A stretch of DNA of 64,000 bases from Dermatophagoides farinae (GCF_024713945.1 NC_134680.1:4798001-4862000); one strand, 5' to 3'. Positions 22,128 through 37,300 are shown, counted from the stretch's first letter. The notes: generated by a model not told the origin, from the sequence alone. Numbers and translations are program-made.

Positions 22128-23390
22128 TAAATCACCAAATTCGTTTGGTTCAAAAATTATTTTTGTTTTTATTTGTTTTCAATGGGGAAAAAAAATTTTC
22201 CAAATGACAATAATCAACGATTAACGTTTCACGCAATTATAATTTAATGCTTGCCCGATGGATGGCGCCTATGTATGTATTAAGAAATTATAAAAATTAA
22301 AAAAAAAACTTTCGCGCCCATGCAATTATATCATCGTATATAGTTGGATGCGGCGGATTTTTTTTCCTTTTCTTGAAAAGAAAAAATAAAGCCGGTCATA
22401 TAAATGAGCATTTTTTTCTGGGCTTGTCATCGACGACGACGACGATTGAAATTGGTGTGTCTATGTTTGGAAAGATACAAAAACAGAAAAAATGATGAGA
22501 TGGGTTGATCAAGACATCTTCTTCGTAGTCAATCTCGATGATCATTCGATAATCATCATCATCATCATCATATACTATTCGCGAAACTAAACATTAATCA
22601 TCATCATCATCATACTACAGAAAAAAAACGGTGTTGATTCAACAAAATTTTTTTTCTAGGTGTAAAATCACATGGAAAAAGATCATTTTTTTCATCTCTT
22701 TTAAATCATAGATTATATATACATCATGAACATCATGTGTGCAATAAATTGCCAATTAGCCAAGACGAAAGAAGCATAAAAATTAAAAGACAAAAAAAAA
22801 ATTTTATTGATCGACCATGATAATCAATCATTTCGACGTGGTTCCTGGATCTATGATTTTCCATCGATGGCTCATGTATCAAATTCAAATGATGATTTTG
22901 ATTGATTTATTTTTTTTTTTTTTTTTGGAATCAATGATTTTTATTTATTACAATTAATTGAATGATTGAATGAATGAATGAATAATAATAGAGATATATA
23001 ACTCATAAATTCCATAATTAATAATTAAATATTAAATTTGATTCAAAATTCCATAAAAATTAATAATAATGATCATAATTATAGATGCAAAAAAAATAGA
23101 AATAAAGGTCTTTAAGTGTGTACGGGGGGCTTTATGATAAATCTATCAAAGATGTCAACTATTTATATAAAGAATCAGTGTGTGTGTGTGTGTATGCTAT
23201 ATATTTATAGAAATGAATACAATTGTATTAGATTTCTTGAATTTTCAATTTCAAGAATTGAAAACGATTGCGTGGGTGTGTGTTTGTTACAGAAGAAAAA
23301 CGAAAAATAAGAAAAGAAAAAACCTGGATGATTACAATAATGATTATCATGATATATATGCAATGATTGATTTGAATCGATTGTAATGAG

Positions 23391-23393
<3 letters not shown>

Positions 23394-23442
<49 letters not shown>
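23394..23442. repeat. (AG)n dinucleotide microsatellite, 49 bp
   Basis: An uninterrupted AG tract followed by A9. It lies about 220 bases beyond the SoxF stop codon, on the SoxF 3' side. Confidence 0.97.
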
Positions 23443-23446
<4 letters not shown>

Positions 23447-23662
23447 AAAATTTGTGACATTTGTAAAATGAACAGGATTTGGTTGTGTTCATATTGTATC
23501 TAAATGGTTGATTGATTGATTAATGAGAAAAAGAAGATTTGCACTTTTTTCCGGATAAAGTATTTTTTTTTTTGATTCGTTTTCTTATAAGCTCGTCATT
23601 TGTAGGTATTATCAGTTTTTTATGTGTGTGTGTGTGTGTATGTGTGTGTTTTGGGATTTTTC

Positions 23663-25590
23663 TCATGAAATGATTTCACGAGTTTCGGCTAATGCAGCAA
23701 TCAATTCGGAATTACTTGAATCACAATGATGATAATTATTCATCGTTGTTGTTGTTGATGATGATGATGTTGTTGTTGTTGTGGGTGTTACTATACTGTT
23801 ATTATCCATTACATTACCACCACCAGTACCAATTGTTGATATTAAATCTGAATGTAATTCATTCGATATGATTGTATTCGATCGAGGACTATTACTATTT
23901 GTACCATAATGGAATGCTATATTTGGATCATTACTGCTACCAGCATCAAAATTATTCTGTCCATAGTAAAGATTCGTATCATTCGATTGATAAATATTTC
24001 CAGTATACATTGTTTCTGGTTTTGATTCAATTTTATTATTATTATTATACATCGATAAAGAATAATTGCCAACAGCAGCACCATATAATGTATGATTCAT
24101 CATCATTGTCGTATCGATTGGGTTTGACCATGATCTATGATGATATGATGATGATATTGGCGTAATCGATGATGCAGATGACGGTGATGATTCATTATTA
24201 TTGATTGGTAATTCCAATTGATGTTGTAGCATTGATCTTGGTGGTTGAGGCGGTGGTGGTGGTTGATCATATGGATAACTCATTGGCGATTTTTCCATTC
24301 CAGAATATGGGCTACAATTTCGTTGATCGTTGATATCAATAGTGATGGCTGATGATGAATCTGATTGATGATTTGTTGGTGATAATTGTTGTTGTTGTTG
24401 ATGACGATATGAATATGGTGGACATACATTCCTTAAAAATGTTGATGAACCACTAAAACGACTAATTAATTCATTAAATGGATCAATCGATGATTTTATC
24501 GATGATTGAATTGAATTATTCAATTCATTCGTATTAGCTATGGATTTATTCGGTGATAATTTATTATTAACATCAACACTACCATATGTTTGTGTAGGAT
24601 GATATTGTTGTTGTTGCTGTTGTGGATGATGATGGAAAATCGATTGATGTTGTGATGGTGTTGGTGGATACATTGTATGCAGATCATTCAATTGTGATCC
24701 ATGTTGATGATGAAGATGATGATGATGATGTGATCCACCACTACTAGTATGTAACCCATATACATGTTGTTGATGTGGATGTTGATGAAGATGATGATGA
24801 TGGGAGTGATGTAAATCATTTTCAACAGGTGAGATTTCCGGTGTTGGTAATGATGATGATTTAGCTGTTCCTTTTCCTTGACGAGATGATGATAATAATG
24901 ATGGTGGTGGTGGTGGTGGATAATCCAATGGATTCGTTGAAGAGATCTGATCATTCATGACTAATGTTGTTTGTTGACCTGAATTATTCATCGAACCAAT
25001 CGATGATATTGGACCGGTGGTATTGGTGGTAGTAGTATAATTATTATGATTATAGAATGAACGTGGTGAATGTTGATTGAATCTATTATTATTATAGATA
25101 ATATCGGCTGATTGATTTATTGGGCTACCATGTGGAGATGAATCTGGTGTTTGTACACCACCATAATCTAATGATGGAGAACTAATGGATGAATTATCAG
25201 CCATATCATGTGATGACATTATTTGCGAAGATGTCTGTTGCTGTTGTTGTTGCTGCTGATATAATAAAGCCGATGATGATGATGTTGATGATAATGTTGA
25301 TGGTGATATTAGACTATCATCATTATTATTATTATGATAATGATTCATTTTCTTTGAATTCTTTATATGGCCATTATTATTATTATTACGATTTGCTGAT
25401 GTTGTTGTCGTAGATTTTGGCGACGTAATTGTCGTAGTGTTTGCGGTAACGGCACTACGTTTACAATTCTTTTTTCTACGAGGTCTATATTTATAATTTG
25501 GATGATCTTGCATATGTTGTACGCGTAGCCTTTCAGCTTCTTCAACGAATGGTCGACGTTCTTGATGTGATAATGATTTCCATCGTTTGC
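23663..25590 (-). CDS. SoxF: SoxF-class transcription factor, 3' coding exon (second half of the HMG box plus C-terminus)
   Basis: The exon starts after the acceptor TTCACAG and opens with [15 protein letters not shown], then [20 protein letters not shown] and RPRRKK. This is the C-terminal half of a Sox HMG box. [17 protein letters not shown] is the group F signature (Sox7/17/18 and fly Sox15). The remaining 600 or so residues are low complexity: Asn, Ser, Gln and His runs with Pro clusters. They are presumably a transactivation region, although no named motif is recognised. The stop codon is at 23663-23665. It joins the exon at 44208-45573: there the frame ends SKML plus one G, here it begins with GC, completing a Gly codon. 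The joined protein is 1,097 residues. Confidence 0.93.
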
Positions 25591-27306
25591 CTGTGAATGA
25601 GAGAAAACAAAATGAAAAAAAATTAGATGAAATTCAGTAATTAAAATTTTTTTTAAAAAAACGTGGTGCATCAAAATGTGTGTTTGGTTTCCATTTCCGC
25701 TTTCAAATAAACAATAGAACACACACAAACACAAAAAGGAACAAGAAAGACATCAATAAATGAGAAATATATACCATATATGATGATGATGATGATAATT
25801 ATTATTTCATGCATTCTAATTTACACCATCATCAACCATCAACATCATCATCATCATAAAACATTAATAACAAAACGAAAATTTCGTGTCGTCCATCAAT
25901 GAAAATCTTTCATTTTTTTTTTTTTATTTATTTCGTGAAGTTTTTTCTTTTTTTCTTTTGTTGTCGATATCAACATCATCATCATCATCATCGAAAACAT
26001 CATCATCATCATCATCATGATCTTTGGCCATACACACAGACACAGACACACACACACACACGTTTGAGATGAAAAACATTGGAAAAATTTAACCAATGTT
26101 TGAAAAAAAACGAACCATTCATATATCCTGTATATATCAATCCATATTTTTCGATAATAATCTCGATGATGATGATGATAGAAAGAAAGAAAAATCTTAT
26201 TTCTTTTTTTTACCAATTTTTTTTTCTTTTGCTATCGACCAACATCATCATCATCATCATGATCATGAAGATGATGATGATGATCTGGTGGTGGTTCAAC
26301 ATGGAGAAAAAAAAATGAAATGAAATGAAAAACCCGAAAAACGTACCGAAATATCATCAGTGGGAAAACGATAAAGGAAATATATAGATTATGATCAAAT
26401 ATTGCGCCCGATATTTATTATTATGACGATGACGACGATGCTGGTGGTGATGTTTAATGTGTAAATGTGGATCAACAACAACTCTATAATCACTACGATC
26501 AAATCATCCATGATGGTATGGTGTTTGAAACATTAGATGAATTTTTTTTCAACTTTTGCCCCTCCCAACCATGATGATTATGACGATGATGATGATGATG
26601 ATGATAATATCCATAGATATTCGGATCCTGGTGTTGTCATCGTCATCATCATCATCAATTTTTAACACCATTATCATCATCATCAAGATGGCTAAACTTG
26701 GACCATCATCATCATCATGATGATGATCATCATCATCATAAACTATCGAAAAGAAAGAAAAAACCATGAAGAACGACTACCAATCTAACCACAACATTAT
26801 TATCATCATCATCATCAGCATCATGTGAATGTAGATTTTATAATACGAAGAAAAAAAAATATTTTTTTTCCACTATTTTCTGATTGAATCAGAAGAAAAA
26901 AATGCTGACCATTAAATTAATGATTGAACGAAAACGATAATGAAATAGAAAATGACGAATGATCGACCGGACGAACGAACGGACGGACGGACGGTGTCCA
27001 TTTGATGATAATGGTTATTTAAAGGACAGAAAAAAAATGAATTCAATTCTTGTGAATTGAATTTATTCCCGTTTATTATCATCATTATCATCATTGATTG
27101 TTTATCAACCATTTGGGTTTCATTTTAATCATTGAATTAAAAGAAATTCGTGAGAAATAGAAATATCGAACGGAAATTTGAAGCCGGAAACCACACACAC
27201 ACACACTGACACACAATGTATCGAAAATGATCCAGGATGATTAATGTCATGATGATGATGATGATGATGAAATCTTTATTTTTTTTAATGACTTGACACG
27301 AATTTT

Positions 27307-28047
27307 ATTTCATTTTCTTCGTGTTTGTTTTTTTTTTATTTCCATTCGAAACGATTCGATTCATTACAATTAATTATTTTCATCGTAATCATTTAATGTC
27401 ATCATCGAGATGTGTATGAAGAAGAAAAAGAAGAATAAATGGTGAATTGAAAAAAAAATCTTAACGAAATTTTTTTCCTTTTCAACAACCGACGATAATG
27501 AATAATGACAAAAATGATCGTGTAATTAAAGACAACGACGACGACGACGACAAAAAAAAGCAAAACAAAAAAAAAAGAACGAAAAGAAAAATCTGTCCAC
27601 GATGATAATGTTGATAATTTCATTTTCTTCGTGAACAAATTCAAAAGGTTTGTTTTTTTTTATTTCCATTCGAAACGATTCGATTCATTACAATTAATTA
27701 TTTTCATCGTAATCATTTAATGTCATCATCGAGATGTGTATGAAGAAGAAAAAGAAAAAGAAATTAAACCAGTGACATGTAGAAATTGAAAAAAAAATCT
27801 TAACGAAATTTTTTTCCTTTTCAACAACCGACGATAATGAATAATGACACGAAATGATCGTGTAATTAAAGACAACGACGACGACGATGTTATTATCAAT
27901 AACATATTTCCACAATTTCTTTCCTTTCATGGTCAATTCTACGACGACAAAAAAAAGTAATGTCGCAAAAGAAACCTTTTAGAATTTTAAAAACAAAAAA
28001 AAGAACGAAAAGAAAAATCTGTCCACGATGATAATGTTGATAATTTC
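27307..28047. repeat. Tandem duplication, about 310-bp unit, second copy expanded
   Basis: Copy 1 (about 27307-27617) and copy 2 (about 27617-28047) share long identical stretches, such as CCATTCGAAACGATTCGATT, the segment through CATCATCGAGATGTGTATGA, CAACAACCGACGATAATGAA and ATCTGTCCACGATGATAATG. Copy 2 carries several extra segments: about 15 bases near 27634, a short one near 27765, and about 60 and 25-30 bases between 27888 and 28000. The largest sits between ACGACG units, so slippage or insertion at the repeat is likely. Confidence 0.88.
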
Positions 28048-28105
28048 GAATGCTGTTGAATTACGACATATAACCAAAGGGACAAAAATGAACCAGAAAT
28101 GAATG

Positions 28106-28135
28106 AATTCATTATCGATTAATCGATAATGAATT
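28106..28135. repeat. Perfect 30-bp palindrome
   Basis: Both strands read the same over 30 bases with no spacer, centred at 28120/28121 on GATTAATC. The half-site begins AATTCATTATCGATT. The flanking bases do not extend the symmetry. Confidence 0.97.
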
Positions 28136-31100
28136 TTTTTTTCTCATTCGTCCGTTATCATAAATGTTATCAATACGATATACACTTCTGTTTCGTTGGA
28201 AGTAGATAAAAGAAATATTTATTTGAAAATTATCGATTATTGAATTTTGAATTTTATATTTGTTATTATATAAGATCGAAAATCGATAATGGATCGAAAA
28301 TTGATATGTTGTACCCAAAATTCAAATTGACCTGTTGCACTTGTTGTTGTTGTGAAACTTTGTACAAATATGGTATATGAAAAAAAAGATGAATTTTTTT
28401 TTTATTTTATTTCGCATTCCCTCTGGATATCTAAGTGAAACGAAAACATAAAAAAATGATTCACGAAACTAGTTTAATTAATGTAATTAACAGACACTAA
28501 TTTTGTTGTAGTTAGTTAGTTAGTGGATCAATGTCGTCAATGTTGTTGACATTACCACACACATACACAGACACACTATAATAATGAAAAAAAAAATAAT
28601 CATCGACACCAGATAGAATAATGTATGTGGCTAACTACATTTTTGATATCCACAATCCAAGGATTCACATGTCATCATCATCATTTCATTTACAATTATT
28701 ATGACATGAATTATTTTTTTTTTTGTATCATCCGCATGTTGTCATGTTCCATGAGAATAATCATGTCGTAATAATGATGATGATGATGATGATGATTTAG
28801 CAACTTGGATTGTGTTTGAAATGAAAATAAAAAATTTCGTAATTAAACATTAAAATTTTAATTGGTGGTATAATAATTAATTATATCATGAAAACTTGAA
28901 TCATCAAGAGAGAATCGATTTTTTTTCTGTTTTGTTTTGTTTTGTTTTTCATTCATTCAAAATTCAAATTTAAATATAAAGATATTCAACACGTGTGAAA
29001 TTATTTTATTGATGAAGAAGAATTATCCGAAAAATTGGAATTTCATTTTTTTTTACCGCCAAATACAACTGCAATGATATCATCTCATTTTAGTTGACGG
29101 ATCAGATCATTTTTTTTCTACACACTGAAAATGTAGTTTTTCTTTTTCACACACACACACACATTCATCCAAAAAAAAAACCAAACAACCATCTCACACA
29201 CACAGCTAAGATACATCATCATCATCATTAAGATTTCGTTTTCATATCAAAAGAAAATGAATGAATGATGGTCAGAACAACAACAACAACAACAAGAGAG
29301 AAGAATATATATTTTTTCATTTTACAAGGTCTTCCACTTTTTTTCTGTTGTAGTTTCTTAAATATATTTTCATTATAATAATCATCATCCATTGCCGTTT
29401 TCCATCATGTTTGCACACTTACACACACCAACATTTATTGATTGTAGACCTGTTTACATCAACAACAACACTATTATCATCGAAATATTTCTCTCTTTTG
29501 GCCGAAAAACGATATGACCATGATGATGATGGCTCGTGTTTCTATCTTTCTCTCTGTATATGTGTGTTTTACGTACTGGAATTCTAAAATTCCAATTTCT
29601 TACTTTTTTTTCGATTCAATCGATTCAAATTATGTGTACTTGATTTGGTTGGCTAGTTTTTTATATTATTTTTTTTTTTTTTGATCAATTTCGCTTTTCT
29701 CATTTGATATTTGGAGGTAAAGAAAATTGTAAAAAAAACAAATGAAAAAAATGGTAGTTTTCATTTGAATGTATGGAAAAAAAAATTCAACGATGATGAT
29801 GAATATCATATGGCGACGAAATATTATCATCATTCATCGTGGATCATGGCTTATCACACCTTAGAAAACAACACTGACAATGACATGCACACACATACAT
29901 CGATTCATCATCTTAGTGATGATGATCATCATGTTTTTTTTGTTTTTGGATATATGATTTTGAATATCTATGTTTGTGTGTGTGTGTGTATCATTGATGA
30001 TGATCATTAATGATGAATTATCAAGCAATGTTGATGACATGACTCCGATGATGATGATGATGGTTAAGCTTCTGGGATAGTGTGTGTGTGTGTGTGTGTG
30101 GGAATTTTAAATATTGTTCAAGATCATGATCAATGTGTTAGGGAAGAGAAACAAAAATAATGAAAAGAGAAAAAAGAATTGAATTTATTTTATTTTGAAA
30201 CCCTTTTTTCGGTCACTGTTTTTATCAATAATTATTGAATCCCATAACATATTCAAATAGTTAATAGTTATTCTTACATATTTTTCTTTTGACGATTCGA
30301 ATCGGAAAAAAAATTCAAACAACTAAATATATAATGATCTTTTGCTTATCATTATCATCATTAAATGAGATTTCCATTTTCTACTACCTTCCTGGTCATA
30401 ATCATCATCATCATTATCAATGATCATTGTCATTGGATGATAATGATAATGGTCAGTAGTAGGGTCATAACGACAAACAATTCAGATATTATACTACTAC
30501 GATATTTTTTTGGGAAATCTTGATTATATAATTGAAAAATGAAAAATTTTTGAAAAAAAAATAAAACAAATTTGAAACCAACAGTCCCAACTTTAATTTT
30601 TATATGTTCAAAGAAAATAAAAAAATCCAATGTAAGTAGCTTTATTATGATTATGATTATTATTCATTTCATTTCATCTCATAACAATAATAAATCTATA
30701 TATGTGCACCGTATTTATGGTATAAATATCATAATCATCATCATCAATGATCAAATGATGATGATGATGATCATCATCATTATTATTCATATCTATCTCT
30801 AATGTTGGCCGCGTTTACAGCATAGAAAAATAAAAATGAAAAACCATTATCATCATCAATTTGAAGATGGATCTTAAAGACGATCATTTAATTTTTTTTT
30901 CATTTGAATGAATGAAAAATTCATTTCAATGAAAAGAAATGAATTTTTTTTTTTGTTGAAAAACCTCAATCAAATGAAATGTGAACCGAATTTGATTTTT
31001 GATCTATCGATCATTCACAGAACGTGTGTGTGTGTGTGTTTCATAATATCGTATTCCCCAATGATATTGAATCTATCCATCTTTTTTTTTATTTGCCCCC

Positions 31101-31410
31101 CCACCTCCTCACCTTATCGTTTATCGAGTTCAAATTGAACTTGAAAATTTTAAAAATAAAATTTTTTTTTTCACTCTAAAATTGAAACGATTATCGAGTT
31201 AAGAATGATATATTATAGTAGTAAGATTTTCTTTCTTTCTTTCTTTTCTTTTCTTCTTTTTTTTCTTGAATAATCAGTAGAAGAATATATCAAAGCATTA
31301 GATGGTTCTTTGGTTGGAAAAATTCTCTTTCGTTCACTATCAACAATAATCATTATCATCATCATCATTGATGATATATAATCGTTTTTTTCTCGAGAAA
31401 AAAGAAAAAG

Positions 31411-31420
31411 AGACAGAGAC

Positions 31421-31457
<37 letters not shown>
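31411..31457. repeat. Purine repeat, AGAC units then (AG)n
   Basis: AGACAG units grade into an uninterrupted AG tract of about 31 bases. It lies inside the SoxF intron. Confidence 0.9.
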
Positions 31458-31461
<4 letters not shown>

Positions 31462-34341
31462 AGCAAAACTCTTCCTATATATGTGTATAAATTATTCTTT
31501 ATAACAATGATTTAAAAGACATAAACCTTTAGTGCGTTAGTGTGTACAAGTAAATAATTTTTTTTTGTTTGAAAATCTTTAAAAAAAAATATTCGTCATC
31601 TAAGTAGTAAGAAAAAAAAAACAAAATAAACTCCTACCACCACCACCACCACCACCATCAACTATCAATTGTGGTTATCATCGATGATAATAATAATAAT
31701 AATGATAATGATCATCATCATCGATGATGATGATGATGGTCATGGTAAATGCCCAGATAGATAGAAAGAGAGAAAAAGAAAATGGATGTTTTTGATGATG
31801 ACCAAACAGAAAAAAAATACTACCAACTATCTATTATCATCGACAATCATTTAGCCGGTTTGATTGTGACGATGATGATGATGATGATGATATGCCGGTT
31901 GGTTGGTTGGTTGGTCAGTCAGTCAATCGATCGGTTGACCATTATTTTTTGGCAGTTTTATTATTATATATGGCTATGGTTATATAATAAATAATAATTT
32001 TCTCTATTTATGGCTATTATCTACATATAACGTAGATCGAATAATAATAATAATAATAATTTTGGTGATCAATTTTTTTCATAGTTTTGGCGAAACGATG
32101 CCATGGCATTGAAATCATCCGTATGAATTTTCTTTCTTTTTTGTTTTGTTTTGTTTCATCCAGATGTGTTAGGGATGATATGAATCCAGATGAGTAGGAT
32201 GATAGTAATCTATCCATGAAAGTAGTAGGATGATGTGAAACAATAACCAACTTGGCTATGTAAATACGAATTTTTTTTTCATCCCATTTCAAGTTTCTTG
32301 GGTGTCAATGTGATTGATTGTAAAATGATTATTATTATTATGATGATGATGACGATGATAATATGTAGAATTTTTTTTTCACTAAATTTTTCGATTCTTT
32401 TTTTTTATTTTCATAAATATTCAATTAGAACATAACATCCGGATATTCATCATCATCATCATCATTATTAAAATCAAGAGAGTTTATTTCCAATAAAAAT
32501 CATAACGATGAAAAAAAATGACCGAAAAAAAGTTATCCAAGTTTATTGGTCATTCATTTTTTTGCATATTTTTACCATTAATAATGAATACGTTTTTGAA
32601 TAAATAAATATAATGATGATGATGATGTGTAGAGTTAATCATAAACAACAACAACAACCAAAACTATGATTATGAATAGACAGACCACACAAAAAATATT
32701 TCATAGCGCCCAGAAATAATGTTCATCATCATCATCATAGGTTCCTCGTATCCATATTATTCACATCTAATTGTGTCATCATCATCATCATCAAATTCTA
32801 ATAACAATCATTGGTTATCATACACTCGATTTTCTTTTTTCATTTTGACCTTTCATTCATTCATTTGTTTATTGTGTGTGTGTTCTCATTTACAGATCGA
32901 GATTACACAATTAAACAGCAACAACAACAACAATAAAAATAAAAATAAAGCAAACAATTAAAAGACAATTTTTTTTTACTCATTCATTTCAACCAAGTTG
33001 ATCACATCATCATCATCATCCTGATGATGATGATAATGATAATGATAATAATATCTGATGGTCATCATAAAGTTGAAAGTTCAATTTTTTTTTGCTGTTT
33101 TTTTTCATTGATTATAATTCAGGTAGCTCTTTAAAAAAAATAAAATAAAATAAAACCAGAAGAAACCGTAACGAAAGCAAAAAAAAAAAAATTCGGCCAT
33201 TTAATGATGATGATAATGGTCACAATACACATAGACACACACACACACACACGCTCATCAGCAGATAACCGTTAAAGAGATGACCATCATCAATGTCAAC
33301 GGTAATAACCACCATCATTACCACCACTACAGCAGCCGTTTTTTACTACTACTTTTATTATCAGATATAGAATGTCAACTCATAGTGTTGTGTATCCATC
33401 ATAATCATTCGATGTATTTCAAGTTTGACATTAATTACTCATACTGGGTACTATTTTATAACAGACACAGATTTCTTCTCCTTGCAAAAAATAAAAAAAA
33501 ATAAAAAAAAGAAGAATCCTGTGTGTGTATTTAATTATAAATCATCGTCATCATCATCATTAAAACAAAAAAGAATGTTCAAATAGAAAAAAAAAGTTTT
33601 CATCACACACACACAATGATGATGATGATACAGGGTAAATTATCCAAGCAAGGTATTCCGGCCGTTTGTTGTTGTTGTTGTTGTTGTTGTTTATTTTAAT
33701 TCAATTTAATTTAATTTCTTTTAATTGTCTTTTCTTTTTGTTGTTTTGGTCAAGTTTAGAAAAAATCTGAACAAACGAAAAAAAAACTATTCAACAGTTG
33801 CATACCACACTGTTTATCATTAATGAATGAATGAATGAATGAAAAAAAAAATTCAAACTGAAAATGAATTGTGTTGATGGTAGATTTATATTTATATAGA
33901 CCATATGAATAGACATGTACATAAATGAACAGACATTCTTATGCATGTATTTTATATCGGTAGTATTTTTTTTGTGTTTTCTATTTATTTACTTACGAAT
34001 TTAGAATCATCAAGAAAAAAAACAGCAACAACAACAACTAAAGAATGCTAATTACAAATGATGATGATGATGATGATGATATGTTTATCGCACCATACAT
34101 CATTATTTTGGCTTAGTTTTTCTTACTTTCTTGGTCATCATCATCATCATCATCATAATTATTAAAATTAAAATTAACATACACACACACAGCGAGCAAG
34201 ATCGAGTAAATTAAACCGAATCTTTTATCATTTTTTTTCGTTTTTGTTTTTAGTTTATTTTATTCTTTAATTTTTAAAGTTGAAAATTTTAATTTTTTTT
34301 TCTTTTCTTTTCTTGCTCAATACATTCATCAATTATCAACG

Positions 34342-34387
34342 GCAGCAGCAGCAGCAGAAGAAGAAGAAGAAGAAGCAGCAGCAGCAG
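34342..34387. repeat. Compound (GCA)n-(GAA)n-(GCA)n repeat
   Basis: GCA units, then AAG units, then GCA units again over 46 bases. A similar but broken GCA/GAA mixture appears at about 35070-35098. Both are inside the SoxF intron. Confidence 0.95.
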
Positions 34388-37300
34388 TGATTATTTCGTT
34401 TCGTTACGTTTTTTGTTTGTTTGTTTGAAGAAAAAATTTTTGTAAAGAGAAAAAAAACAACAACAAAAAAACTGATTTATATAGACATGAATCATTTATT
34501 TTCTATGATGATGATGAACTTGAAACTTTACTTCTTCTTCTTTGGTTATTTTTTTTCTTTATACATCAAACACACACACACACACACACAGACAATAATT
34601 CAGTCAGTCACAGGTTATATAAATATATCGGGCGCATCGTATCAACATTTTTTGATCTTGATTTGAATTTGATTCGGACAATGATGATGATGATGATGGT
34701 ATCATTTGGGATACTATCATCGACACATCATACAATTTAAAATTTAGTTTAGTTTTTATTTTATAATGATAAAATTTATTTATTTCCTTAATTTAATTTT
34801 GAAATATATCACTGATTTCAATGCAGATTGATTGATTGATTTTTTTTCCTACTCATTGATAATGATCTATGAATTTTGATTGATGACTATAGGAATAGAG
34901 AAAAGCAAAAAAATTCATTAAAAATGATGACAAATTATATTAGGTGACATGTGGAAACATTATGATGACCATCAATTCAACTCTTTTTGTCCATATCAAT
35001 TAAATAAAACCAATGATGATTACTGTGATGACTTTCATGATGATCAAGATCATCAAATGTAATAATCAAGAGCAGCAGCAGAAGCAGCAGCAGAAGCTCA
35101 TTCAATCAAGATTTATGTTGCTGTTTTTTATTTTATTTGAATTGAATTAGCTACTAATTTTTTTTTCACTAGCCAAAAAAAAAACTATTTAGTAGTAAAA
35201 TGACGTGAGCCATTTTCACTAATCAAATGAACATTATCATAATCGTTTTTTCGTATGGTATGTATTCAATTTGATGATGATGATGATGATAATTTTCAAT
35301 TATATAGATAATCTATGTGGGTATTGATATTTAATGGTGATAGAAAAAAAAATTTTTTTTGTTTTCTGTCCACGTAAGTTTCGAGTAAATTGACTGAAAT
35401 TGACGATAAAAATTTCAAAAAAAAATCAACTACAACAAACAAACAAAATGACATATGATATGATACAAACATTCAATTTTATATATAAATGTGTCCAACT
35501 GTGTGATGTATGTGTGCATCATTTGAAACAAAACAAAACAAAAAAAAATTAGTCTTGCCTAGTTGGATCATGATGATCATGATGATGATTTCAGATCCTA
35601 AGGATTCAAAATTTTTCTTTTCTTTTTTGGGCAAGACGAAAAAAAAGAAAAATAAAAATAATTTGTTTTTTCCATTCACATCCTCCCTCCCTTTTGTATA
35701 AATGTCGACTTTTTTTAACAACAACAACAACGAAAAAAAGAAAACATCAATTTTACTTTTGGGTGGTTTTCCAAATAAAAAAAAGAAAAATGAAAAACGA
35801 ATTTTTTTTTTTAAAATGAAATAAAGAAAACCGAAACGATGTGCCCCATCATCATCATCATCATCAGCATGTTTAGAGAAAGATTTTTTTTTGCCTGTGT
35901 GTGTGTGGCATCGCAATAATACTTTTTTTTGAAAAAAGAAGAAAAATTTCTTGACAGATTCATCAATATACAACAATAATGAATTTGAAAGAAGAAAAAA
36001 AAACACCCTGAATCTGTCAAATGTTGGTTTTGCTTGGTTGTGTGTGTGTGTATGTTTCTCACTCGGTGGTTGTTGTTGTTGTTGTATGATTTTTGATGAT
36101 TATGATGATGATGAAGAAAAATTAATGAAGAATCTTCGACATTTTGTTTTTAAAGTTTATAATAATTTTTTTTTCATTACAATTCGAAACTTAGTTTTTT
36201 TAGTGAAAGACAAAAAAATTTTTTTTTTAAATTTGAAAAAGGTATACGCCCGTGTACACGTTTTTCTTTCTCTTTCTTCATATATTTCAGAAAATTTAGT
36301 CTTTTTTTTATTTGAGAAATTGTAAAAAAATTCAACCTGAATACAACCCTACTATTTCTGCTGCAGATGATTTTCCTTTATTCTATGATATTCTGATTGA
36401 AAATGGAGAATTTTTTTTAATCTTTTTTTTTAGTTTCGGGCGGCAGATATGTCTCTATGATAACAAAAAAAATGATGCGTGCATCTCTTCTTGGATGTTC
36501 ATAATTCTTCGTGCACACACACACACACACACACTCACACACACAACCAAACTATGGATATATCTGTGTTGCCTTTTTGCAACAATATTATCATCATCAT
36601 CATCATCACAAGTTCAATGAGAACGGATCTAAATCTCATCTCATCAAATGTGTGTGTGTGTGTGTATGTGTATGTATCTCATACATTAGGACCAACCAAC
36701 CAGCCGAATTTGGCTAGTGAGCAAAAAAATCCCGTGAAATAACAGCAACAGCAACAACTTTATGAATGATCATCATCATCAACATCTTCTATGATGATGA
36801 CGATGCAGAAGTATCCATTATTATAAAAAAGGTGGTCTCAAAGTTAACGAAAAGAAAAAAATTTTTTTTTTGTTTTCGGTGCCACACCAAGAATAAAACA
36901 AAAGAAAATGATACCCAAAGACGACCACTGCCGCGTATGCCGATAAACATAGAAAAATAAATGAATGAATGAGTGGAAAAAAATAACTTCAACAACAACA
37001 ACAACAAGTGATGCTTAAAATATAAATATCTCTAAAGCTTATTCGTAGCAATTCTTTTTCGAGGAATAATAAACGAATTAAAACAAGGCTAGTGAACTTT
37101 TAAAGATTCTAAGCTCGACAAAAAAAAAGAAAAGATTTTTCTTCTTCTTCTTCTTCTTCTGCAGAAAGTTCTTTTTTTCTTTCTTTAAATCATCATCATC
37201 GTCATCATGACCCCATGCCCTCAGCCACACAATACATCAGGAAAACAAAAACAAAAAAAAAAAATAGTTTAGCAGAGGCTATGGCTTGTTGCTGTTGTTG

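Larger units (their letters stand above)
22046..23662. other. Convergent intergenic region, RpL36A (+) and SoxF (-)
   Basis: About 1.6 kb. It holds the RpL36A polyadenylation signal (AATAAA at 22122-22127), ATC repeats near 22556-22571, a T18 run near 22910-22926, (TG)n near 23178-23192 and 23622-23639, and a GA microsatellite listed separately. The SoxF 3' untranslated region must lie here. No gene is seen. Confidence 0.6.

Noticed and set aside
27402-27936. Two similar minus-strand frames at 27402-27644 and 27694-27936 as a gene family
   Set aside because: They are similar only because the DNA is tandemly duplicated; their composition is that of translated simple repeats.
35479-36325. Several overlapping frames over 100 codons on both strands
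   Set aside because: Phe/Lys-rich translations of A/T homopolymers with no domain.
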